Shown here: in pieces, positions 36,701-48,700 of the stretch | How the letters are laid out: the number at the start of each line of letters is the position of its first letter | Numbering within the stretch: position 1 is the first letter of the stretch | From: Lepeophtheirus salmonis | Taxonomy: Eukaryota; Arthropoda; Copepoda; Siphonostomatoida; Caligidae | DNA: 64,000 bases | Reading direction: 5' to 3' | Assembly: GCF_016086655.4 (NCBI RefSeq) | Contig: NC_052138.2 | Span: 34,235,403-34,299,402 of the forward strand | Notes under the pieces: model-generated | Databases searched by the model: none | The model's input: only the letters and a program-made list of their open reading frames with translations | Told to the model about the DNA's origin: nothing | Translations under genes and position numbers: made by a program

Positions 36701-39700
36701 TTTCATCGCTTAAACCACACCCACGACATAGTGGACTAACTTCCTGGAGGATAAGGGGATATTATCGCCGTAGGAGACATGTATAAAGTAATAACTAGTG
36801 TTAGTGATCTTAAAAGACTGAGTGACATTGAAGGTTTTTCTCTAAAGTTATAAACGTAAGTCCTTGTTGGACTCTGGGGTAGAATTAGAGATGGACATCG
36901 GATTAATTTCCTCCTAAATGGAATAGAATTTGTGTTTATTTCCTTCCTCTTACGGCTACAAGCAGCTGTTATAATAAAACGTTATGACAGCTAAGCTGTT
37001 CTCCTCCCAAACATTCTCCAAATTTTCAGGGTTACCACATTAATTTACAGTTTCCTTTATTCTTACATACCGGCAGGGCATATTTTATGCATTTTTGCTT
37101 ATAGATTATTCAAAATTATTATCAACAGCTGCCCCTCCCATTTGTTTCGCTACCTGAACTTTGAAAGGCAGTTGGAACTTTGTCAAGTGCTTCAAATACC
37201 TCCTTTATAATGAGCACTGGCAATAAAGTCAAGGGCCCAGAAACAGTAGATCCCTTCTGAAATTGATATAAAGACAAAAATAGTCAATCTAAATCACTAA
37301 AGTAAGGTCTTCTTAACTGCATTTTAGAATACAAACACTTCCAGGATACGGATTATAGGTCGTTATCAAAGATATTAGTTACTGTACTTATTCAATAGTT
37401 CTTTCATATTTTCCCCGCTTTAAAAATAGTAATATGTTTAAAATTGTTTAAAATAAATTGAAAAGGCATTAGATATGCAATGCAATGTCGATAAAACATC
37501 ATCCATCTGAATTCATTAATAAGCATGTTCTTGCTATATTATATATACAGGGTGGTCCAGATAAATTGGGAAAAAATTTAAAGGCTTATAACAAACGAAC
37601 TAGAAGGGGGAGAAACATAATTTTTTCAATATTTGAAAGCTACATTTAAGGACATATAATGAAATCCGCCTTCCTTTAAAACCTCGTCCACACGGCGCCG
37701 GAAGATTTGGCAGGTCCGGGCGACCTCGTGCGGATCCAGTTTTGCCATTCGATAAGACATTTTTATGTTAGTAGAACAACACTAAATAGGCAGCACATTG
37801 CCAGGTATAAAAAGTATTTTTTTTTACATTTTTTCTAATTATCAAATTTTTTTATAATTATCAAATTTGTGAAATTTAAAATTAGTATAATTAAAAATAT
37901 TTTTTTGTTATAAATATTTAATTTTAGAGTACATTTATTTGCATATTATATAGAAAAATAGTGTTGGGGTCCGGTCTGAAAATCCTAGACCAGTCTTAGA
38001 GTATTCACAGGAGAATAAGAGCTTATTCTAATTCAACCAATCAACGTTTAAGACAATTATTACAGAAAAGAAGCAGAAACTTCGACAGCTAACAACAAAA
38101 TACATTGTATATTGTTGTGTTAGTGAGTACTATGGGTTAAAATCAATTCTTTAGATGCACTGTTGATGATTTCAGTTGTGTTTTAAAATTCTGAACATCA
38201 ATCTACAGTAACGTCACATAAAGTTAAATGTGTGGTATAAATCATATTCATCCGACTCATAAATCAAGAAAACAGGGTGGAAAATCAGCTCATAGATTGA
38301 AACTCAAGGAATCGGTTCACAATTTGAAAACGATTCATGTTCCGTCTTCGGTCTCAGATTGAGCTCAAGATCTAAATAAAAAATCGTAAATTTTACTTAA
38401 AACCGAACCGGAGGGAAAATTCGACCTTGGACCGAGTTTCAACACTTATAGATACATGAAGTAACTTTATTCCTTACAATTTAATTTACTCTCACACATA
38501 TTCCTTTCGTCCTTACAAAAAAAATCAGGTGCATTTCTTTCTTGAAAAATCTTTTATCCTCTTATGTATTAGGTACAATGTACGTTACAGCTGACTATAA
38601 TAAAGTACATAGTAAGTCATTTCATGTGTCTGTATTAAATATTTTGTTAAAAAAATAAAATAATATTACAAACATATTTATTTTTGTGCGTGTATTCTTC
38701 CTTTGAGCAAAAGCTGCATTTGATTGTATGTTCAAGTATGCAAATTTTGTTTGTAATTTAGAGTTAGTTTTTTTTTGTTTTTGTTTTTGCATTGAGCATC
38801 ATATCAAATATCATACACCTACTATACCTAAGCTTTTAGAGTATTAGAAAGCTACGCAATATGATTGGAAGAAGAGTCCCAAAGAGTTACTTAATTGAAG
38901 GGATGGAGAAGAATACGTAGACGAAATAACAAATAACAGTTTACAGATTAGAAGCGAAGCACGGTATGTGTGTGTGGGTGTCAGGTAATTTGCCCTAATC
39001 TATTTCTCCTAATGACATTTTGACTTAAACCCTTTTACATTTTGCTTTAAATCCATTTTGCATCAGGATATTTTGCTTTAATCATCAGTTAGATCAAAAT
39101 AATTTTTTTATTTTCGCTTTATTTCAATGCTTTATGGGAAGTGTTACAATCATCCGATTTAAGCCAAGTATGCCATCTTATTAATGCCCTGCTCATAGAA
39201 GCCCTTGTCCCAAAAAAACTCGGACAGCCAATTTTTACAGGCCTCTATTGAGGCCAAATTTGTACCTCTAAGTGTGTTGCCCATAGACAGGAACAGGTGG
39301 TAGTCAGTTGGTGACATGTTGGGAATGTAGGGTGGATACTTAAGAAGTTCCATCCCAGCTCCCAGTGCTTCTGACGCGTCATCAAAGATGTGTGCGGCCT
39401 TGCATTGTCTTTATGCTATCTTGTTGTCACCTATTCACCAATGCTGACCGCTTCTGTCCGATTACCAGCTTCAAACAGTCAAGTTATTCACAGAAGGTGA
39501 TAGAATTGAGCAGAAAGAAAATCACTCAAACCACTGTTGTGCAAGACGAACCATAAGAGTATCGACCCTGTATGCATCGCAAATTTTCTTTGTCGCTTTC
39601 GACGCCTTTTTCCTTTTGAGATAGTAAAAATGTAAAATATGTCGAATTTCTTCCTATGAAACCTTCATACTCTACGCACAATAATTCACGACATAAACAT

Positions 39701-42700
39701 CCAAGCGCAATACCGTCAAAAAGCGTTTGTAGTATACACTCACTTCTTTACAAGTCTTTGTCGTATGATTTGATGTGACAAATAATACCTGTTGCGACGA
39801 AACAATCTTTACACCTTAAATCTAGGACTTTATCAAGATATATTTCAGCAATCAGTTGTAATAGTGTATGTTGATAAAATAAAAATAACTACGCCAAGGT
39901 TGCCTTTATTTTTATATATGAAAGGATAAAATTTTAAATTAATTTTTCATGAGCATCACTGCTTCTACCTCCCCACATATCATCAGTGTTTCTCTTCATC
40001 TTCATGCTAATATGATGTCTTAGCTACCCTAATCATCGATGTAGCCCCCTCCCCCTTGGCATCAATGATCGCTTCTAGGCGGCCACAGAAGGCTTTGCAC
40101 CCATTGCATATATAGTCCTCACAGCACCCAAAAAGTGAAGTCCAATGGGTTGGCATCTGGTGAGTAGGGGGCACATTTTCTTTGGCCAGAAAGTAAGTTG
40201 TCCTCCAAACACTTCTGGGCCTTTTTGGACTTTTTGAACACTACGTTCATGTCCAAGTAGTTGGTCGGATCCCCAACTGCTTTGAAATCTCTGTTGGTTT
40301 CTTGTCAGCGTCCAAAAATGCACGGACCAAAAAAATCCGTTGGTCAAGTTCAGATGATATTTTCTCAGCTTCTCAGACATTAAGAAAGATCTAGTTTTTC
40401 TTATTTGCTTATTTCATTATATTTTTTTTCTTTAGTATTTGAACAGAACTATTTTACAAAACCTTGACGTATGTAGTAACAACGAAATGTAATGATTTTT
40501 TCGCCACACCCGATACTTAGTTTTAAAAAAAGAGACGGGAGATACGAAATTATTTTTCCCTTATATAAGTATATGATTTTTTGTTTATTTTTGATTGAAA
40601 TTGATTTTCATTTTGAATTTTTAAATCAAAATATGCAATATTTATTACCATAAAATGCATTACATGTTTGTTTTTTATTGTAATATTAATTATAGAATTA
40701 TGCAACTTGCATCATATTATTATTGTTCGTCAATCCATTTGTATTTTTTTAGTATAATTCATTCATCATGTCTAACAATAATTAGGAATTAATTTATTTG
40801 TATCGTTGCCGTGTTTGTTTGTTTTTCCCTGCTTATAATACTAATTTTATTACATATTTTGTCTCTGGTTCGAATTCATGACATAGCGAGATTTTGTTGG
40901 TGTATGCATTGAAATATTAGAGCACAATTCTATCATTTTTCTATGAGAAAACAACCCCTTTAAAGCGTTTTATAGTTGCACACATTACATATTTTGATTA
41001 CAAAATTCAAAGGAAAAATTAATTTTAACCAAAGAAAAACAAAAACGACGCATAAATCTCTTTTATTAATATATTAAGGCGAAATATCATTGAATCAAAA
41101 TGGCTTAAAGGCAAAATTTCCTAAGGCCAAATTTACCATGCGCCGTGTGCGTCTGCTCTTTATTGTTTATTCTTTAATAGATCATTGATGTGTAGGGCTG
41201 GGCACAGGTGTTGAAAAAATAAGCAGCTATAGAATGAAACGTCATGACAAATAAGCTTCTCTATTCTCAAACATTCTTTAAATTGTTAGAATTAACCACA
41301 TTGTTTTTTTAACATACCGTCATTTAATAATATTTGAATCTCTAGCTGGACATATAGGTAAGCATGAGGAGAGGGCTGGAGCGAAACATATGGTACTATT
41401 GATAAAAGTTTATTAAAAAAAAATACCGATTCCAATTCTTTCATATTAGAAATAATAGTTAAAAAATACAATTTTGCTATCAAGGCCTCCACAAGATTAT
41501 ATTTAGGGAAGGGCTTGTTTTTCAGATTTTTTTAAAGTTTAAAATATTAAATTTTCTTGTCAAAAGCAGAAAGTTCCTCAATTTTGGAGGGGAATTTTTT
41601 TTTTCATAACCTAGAAAAGTAATAAATAGTTACATACTAGTAATAAATGAGAATCAGAGTCAAAAATTAAACATTATTTTCCCCGATGCAGATCCCGATT
41701 CCAGAAAAAGAAAATACTATTCTCCGATTCAGATTAATTGCCCCATCACTAATTACAATTACTAGATCTGACTTAGGACAAGATACATATTTAATTTACA
41801 TTTCCTACATTTGAAGCAATCCATGGAATTACAAATACATGGAATAATCACAAATGCAACTTACCTTGTTTTTCTTTATTTTACCTCATGAAGGAAAGAG
41901 TAAAAATTGAATTTGAATCTTTTTTTTTTCTTTTTTAAATCAAATCACTCCTTTTATGTATCAAGTAGGCTGTATGATTATTCCATGTTTCTAGAATTTC
42001 ATGAGCGACCTAATTACATTTAATTAAAGAGAATAGTTTTTTTCGAACACGTAGTCCATTGAGCCATGTCTCTTTTTTATATAAATAAAATACATTATTT
42101 CAATTATTAAAATTGGTAAACATCACTTTAAATTTTTGACATTTTTTAATAATGTATTTCAAATTTTGGAGTTATTCCTCAATTTTAAACATATAGACAA
42201 TTGATTTTTGACAACAATCACTGTTGTCAGAGTTGGGCCATTTCCACCTCCCCGCTGTGAATTATTTTTCCATTTAAAGGGAATAAGGAATTGTTCAAAG
42301 CTTAACAAGACATAATTCGAGTTCAGCCAAACAACTTTGTACTAATAAATTTGACACTTGACAAATGAATACGGTTTATTTTAATGTTGTGCCTGAACGT
42401 TGATTTGTTGAATTCGAATTAAATCCTTTAAAAGTGTGAATATATCTACTGTGAAATAGGGAATAGCCTAACTAGCTGTATTTACTAGCTACCCGTTAAT
42501 TTTAGGTTTTTTTTATATCTTTTTAGAGTAACGGTTTAAAGATGCGATGATGTTTTGGTAATGTTTTTCGTTGTCTCAGAATTCAAACTATATCTTGTTC
42601 AACAGTGTTAATTGGTTAAATCCTTAATGTTATCTACTTAATAAATAATAGTGTGAAAGTATACGGCGTAATTGCAAGGGTGGGCTAGACGAGATGTATC

Positions 42701-45700
42701 CCCCCTTCGCCCAAATTAAGGAATTTTTGCTTTTTACAAGATATCTTTCATGGTTTTTCATAGGTATGAAGTTATTTTTATCAAAAACAACATCATTTAA
42801 TTGGGTTTGCTATAATTTTCAATCTGATGTATTGTATCGACTGCTGGGTTAGACAGGCTGATTTTACAAAACACACAACGACTCTTAGTCTATGACGTTA
42901 CTATTGCTAGAATTTTCAATTTAATGTATCGTACCGACTGTTAGTAAAGAAAAACAGATTTTGACAAAACACACAACTACTTATCTACTATGACGTCAAT
43001 ATTAAAAGCGTGGTGGAAGTCAAACATCAGTCGTACACGCGTTATGGTATAACTTTGTATTTCTATTAACCCAGGCTTATAATACATACTTTAAATACTG
43101 AAGTGTTTTAAACACCCCATCGACTCTAATGACTGTAGAGATGGGATTTGTTTAATAGCGCGAGGACAAGATGGTAGTGATACACATAGTATTACTGAAT
43201 TAAAACTCTTTTACATATCAGCTGCCTGTTATATGTTTTTTTGGGGGAGAAAATAATTTACTGCTATAGAGAAGAGAACCTTCTAATTTAAAATAGCATT
43301 ATTTCAGAGAAAATATTGATATTATATTCAATTCATCCATATTTATTTTATTATGCATTTTTGAAACAATTATCACCAAAGATTGACGAGAATGCTTACT
43401 TCAGAGGGAGAAGTTAACACACCCCACCTTCTTCTAGCCCTCTTACACAAATCCCATCTCTACAGTCATTAGTGCCTACTAATAAGTAATGATTAGGTTA
43501 TTGTACGACATTACGTAGCCAAACAGGCTAGATACAGGCTACTAGCCCGACTGATTTTTTTACTAACTACGGGTTAGTTTGGCAATTATAAATACATAAA
43601 GTTAAAAAAAGTGTCAAAAACTGAAAACGCAGTCATCTTTATTATCCTCCTATTGCAAATTCTCAAATATGAACCAATTCCATTTAAGCAGTTTTATTTC
43701 CTCATAAAAACAAGCATTCATTTCCTTTTAACAACCAAAATTACAAATTTGATATTTAAATGCAAAACGGTCTAAACGAAGAAAGAAGGAAAATCCCTTA
43801 AAAATACTTTTTTCTTCATAATCGACAACAACAACGTCAGTATAAAAATAATATTTCAATTATCCCCCAAAGAAGAATCATGTTGAAAAATAAAAACTAT
43901 TATAAAGCAAGGGGTTTTAATGCTACACCAACGTTTTAAGGAGACATTAAATCTACAGAATATTTTGCTTTACTTACCAATTGAGAATCGAGGCATTTCA
44001 CATTCTTCACAATGATTAAGAGCAGGATGATTCAAAAATGTACATTCTGTACAGGCCCATTGAGCAATTATATTGTTCGAAGAAGATTCGGAGTCATTGA
44101 TCGGTGAATTGTTATTATTATTATTATTGCCTTTATCCTGATCTAGAGAAGTAATTAGCTTTGATAAATTATTTAATGGTTCTTTCGCATCTAAAAAAAA
44201 AGTAGAGAAAATAAATTATGATTAATCAGTGAAATAACTTGTGAAATAAAGTAGATATATAATCTTTAAGTAATATATTGAATAGTAAAAATATATTGGT
44301 AGGATTCAGACAGGATTTATAGGCAAAAAAATATATTAGCCAAATTTTTGTTATAAGTAGTGGGAATAATATTTATATTTTATAGCTTTTATTTGATTAT
44401 TATGAAAATAATTACGGAAGTTTGTTTCAAAACAATTAGTCTCACTCTTTTCACTTAGCATATGAGGCTCCTTGACCCTTAATAAAGTAATTTTGCAGGA
44501 GGTTTGATTGTTTTAGGGCTATCAAACTTATTTATAAACAGACAAAGAGTTTTGATCATAACTTCTGTATTTTTTTTTATTAATCAGACTTCAATGATGA
44601 TTAGATATATCCACAAAGGGGTCTCAAATGTTGTTCAAGCAGGCCTTCGGGGAGGAAAATTTTTATTCCTTCTTTCTGGGATTTTAATATTTTCTTCATT
44701 TCTTTTTGGGTATTTTGACAGAAGTCTTATGGCCAGAGTTGAAATTTGAGAAGAACAGTGGTCACCTTTATGGGGCATAAAGGTAAGAGCTCGAATGATC
44801 CTCTTATTAAACACTTTTATTCTGTTAAGTTCAGGGACCCAATTTATCTGAAGCCATCACTTGTTGGTACATATCCCACTAACTTGAAAATTTACTCTAA
44901 ATTCCTTTCTCAGCGTGTTTTTTTTACCCGCAAGCTCTTCAATAGTTTTCTGAACAACGTTGATTGGTTAAACTCGAATCAACTCTTGTTCACATTGAGC
45001 TATTTTACCCATTCTCAGCCTTGATTGTCAAAAGAGAAAAGAAAAAATAGAAAAAACATTTGCTAACTGGTCTTCTATATTTATCTTGCTACTAACAAAT
45101 AAATATTATATACAAGCTCTAACTTGTACAAGCAAATTGTAATAGCTACAAACAAAAAATAAGATGGTTAATTTTAAATGAAGGATTTACAGTACGAAGA
45201 AATTGAAACTTTTAACATTTGCATCTACAAGTTGTAACTTATAAATGGATCACTTAAGTAGTTATTATTGTTAAGTAATCCATGCTATTAAAGACACTGC
45301 ATATATTATATTATAATATATATGCTTCGTTCCAGAAGGACAAGAATACAATCTCTTGTTAATCCCTTGTAGTCATATATTTATATATATTGACCATTTT
45401 ATTATTTATATAAATAAATTTTGGCTAACAAAAAGAAATGAATAACTACCCTTTTAATAAAATATTAAGACGATGATTAAGAGAAATAGCTCTTGGTATG
45501 ATTGACTTATTTGGCTAACTGCAAGATGGTTTTGAGTCTTTATTTTCTTTTCGGAGGTAAGGCTGCGTTCCTTTTTCAGACTACCCACATAATACTAGAA
45601 ACCTGTAAGGAAAGACTCAAGTTCTTGTTGATCCTTCGTCATTTATATATACGAGTATATTAACCAATTTATTATTTCTATGAATAAATATTGGCTATCA

Positions 45701-48700
45701 TTCACAAATACGATTGTATAGTTAGACTTTTAATAAAATATTACTAATAGTCTGGGAGCCTGCCACGGAAGATTTCACCCCATAAGATACAGAAGGTTTG
45801 ACCTGCTGGCATTACTGATGTCCCCTAGAAAATTATTATTATATTATTTTTTATTAGCCTGACCACCCCTACGAGTCTGGCCTCCAGACCCCCTCAAATA
45901 TCCTCTGGAGACCCACGGAAAAAACTTACAGCAAAGTTTTTGTACAATGACAGGACATCATAAAAAACCAAGACTGACAAAAAAATTCGGTCAGAAACTT
46001 GAGGTCAACATTAATTCTTGTTCTGGAAATGCTCACAATCCAGAAGATCCCAATAGAGATTACTAATGACCTCAGGATCAGCTGGACGGCCGTGTATGGT
46101 ATAAAAAGCGATTTTTATCACAATGAATAGCTAAGCTATCTTTTTTATTTTCTTCACTCATAGCTAGGATTAAAGAATATAGGAACCAAAAAAATAATGA
46201 ATGATAGCTAGAAGGTACAATAATACGCTCTAGCCACACGCCTCCTACTTTTAACTTCAGATATCTTGTCTCTTTGAAGGAAGTTATGAATTAAGATGAA
46301 ACTTGAGAGACGTACTTACTACTAAATACGTCATTTGAGCTTTTGTAGTTTCCATAAAAACCCGATAAGGACCGGTCCGAGGACTGCAGTCTTTGTAGTT
46401 TTTCTAGACCGATCCAATATTAATCGTGATATATCATTTAACATCTATTTCTGTATGTAATAATGGGATTTCTTTAGAGTTTATTATTGTCTCACACAAA
46501 GTCTCATGGACTGCCTACTCCTATACTAACATACAAAATATCTAATTCGTTTGAATAACCTTTCTATCTGTTGTTTATTTATCATAAATGGGGGGAAAAT
46601 ACATGATAAATGAGCTAGAACGAAACAAAATAAAAAGCCAAAGGCACACATTAGATATAATATATATTTCTTAGCGTGAGACAATCTTCACCCATCCAAG
46701 ATAGAGAGATAGATGTAAAAAAATGATATGTTTTTTTGTTTTGTTTTTTGTGTAGTAATATATTTTTTCAATCAAAGAAAAGGGTCACATGTATATAGAT
46801 TACAAACATCACATTTTACTCAAGGACAAAGAGAACAATGTAAGCTGTTGCTCTACATATTGTATTATACAGGGTGCACAAGCTATCTATCCCGTCACTT
46901 TGGGAACTCTCTTGGGCACACCCAGGCACTAAGGTCGATGATTATTTTTTTTTTTTTGTTCGATAGCTTTTTCAAACTTGCACCAGTTGGAATCTATTGA
47001 CGAATTCTTTTTCCCACGACTATTTGGAAAAGGCACGGTATCCCTCCTTGGAATTCGCGCCGGTAGTGATAACATAACAATTGCTCGAACCCTGGTACTC
47101 AGTGAAACGTTTGTTCACAAGATTAGGATGGAATTTGACGCCTCTAAAGGTGATTTTGAGATAACAAAAATGTGGGATTAAGTTAAAGATCCGAAGGCGA
47201 CGTCATACCTCATCATGTCTTCCCCCAAGACCTCAGGGTCAACACTGATCCCGACTTGGACGTACTAGAGACCAAGGTGAAGCCCTGGATCGACATGGTT
47301 GCCAATATGAGAACTTAATGAGGTAGCAGGACACATTTTATTTATAAATAAAATCAGAATCCATCAAGATATCTGGTTTTATTTTTTTAATCTGATAACT
47401 GGCTGGAAACAAAACTGCATTGGAGAAAAAAATCATTTTCACACCACATATACCTTGTGCACCCTGTATACTGTGTCCTAGTTATAGGAAGAAATAGGAA
47501 CAGGAAAAATTCCAATTCAAATTTGTATGAACCTACATAATACATTCCATTTAATGTAGTAAAAAATATGTATTAAAATAAGTCAAGGACAAACTATTAA
47601 AACATGAGAATATTTGCACCATTCAAAAAGAATTTTGTATTTAACATATCAAAACATCAAAATCAATTTTCATCCTCTGTACCTGTGGGTCGTGACCCCG
47701 AATGGAGTCGCCTGACAATTTGCATCAGATCACCAATGGCCTTCTAAAAAGTTGGTCCATGACACCGAATGTCCTTTTTTATTACCGTGTTAATATCAAT
47801 ATTCTCTACTTGTAATCGTCAACTAAACTAAAATTTTATTTGTAAAATTTCAGATTGCCCATGATGAATCGAGAGACAAGTATTAGGGAAATAAATATAG
47901 TGAGGAATTTTTAAAGTATGGATTTAATTTTATAGTTAAAGCAGGAATTGAAAAACCATTATGTGCCAATTGCAAAATTATGAAATCAATGAAGTCCAGC
48001 ACAATCAAATGCCATTTTAACGCTAAACCTACTAACCAGTACTTTAAGAACAAAGCTGATGGTGTCAAAAAACAGGCTTGATTTTGGCGGCAAATACAAA
48101 CATCAAAATATGGCAGCCATTGAAACTTCATATTTGGTGGCTCTCAGAATCGCCAAAGCCAAGAAACCTCACACCATTACCGAGGAGCAACCAAAGACAT
48201 TATTCAAGTTATGCTTGGAGCTGAATATGCTAACAAATTGAATAGCCTAATAAAACCGTCACTAGTTAGCTCCAAAAATACAGTGAAGGAGGATTAACTC
48301 AACTAATTTTGTTTTTTAAAGGCACCTCAACTGTGCAAATATTATCAAGGGGTCACAGTACCAGAAAGGTTGGGAACCGCTAGTCTATATAATAATAAAA
48401 AATGTGGAATTTGTACTATTTGAAAACTTTGGCCAAAACCGAGACAGATACAGACTTTATGCATAAAATAATAGTTTTGCAAAATTCTGAGTTACATCTA
48501 GTAGGCTAGATTTAATTCTGATCAGACCAAATTCCTGGGTTCTGGAGAGCAAACTAGTTTTTTTCTCAAATGAATTGATTTCTTTGATAAAACAAGATGC
48601 ATTCCTGGTGTCTTAAAGTTTTTATTTAAAGTATGCGTTGTAGCTTCGAAAGTGCACCAAAAAATGTAATAAAAAGAAAGAAAAACTCTCAAACTACTAT

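Larger units (their letters stand above)
38950..41165. repeat. Possible large element with mirrored ATTTTGC-rich ends
   Basis: Near 38955-39090 the words GTAATTTGCCCTAAT, CATTTTGACTT, CATTTTGC and TATTTTGC recur. Near 41060-41165 the reverse complement has GTAAATTTGGCCTTAGG, ATTTTGCCTT, CATTTTGA and TATTTCGCCTT in the same order, outside of which GTGTGTG/ACGCACACGG words are also mirrored. This suggests the two ends of one element of about 2.2 kb enclosing the mariner remains. It is imperfect and lacks a coding core, so this is tentative. Confidence 0.3.

Noticed and set aside
44504..44749. Standard-code 81-codon membrane-protein gene
   Set aside because: It is the N-terminal part of the cox3 insert and stops only because TGA is read as stop; the mitochondrial reading continues with cox3 motifs.
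44746..45024. 92-codon standard-code frame MRRTVVTFMGHKG as a gene
   Set aside because: It is out of register with the mitochondrial-code cox3 reading over the same bases and ends in a dispersed repeat; it is a shadow of the NUMT.
45298..45326. AT palindrome near GCATATATTATATTATAATA as a regulatory hairpin
   Set aside because: Low-complexity AT palindromes are expected at this base composition and it is linked to no gene feature.
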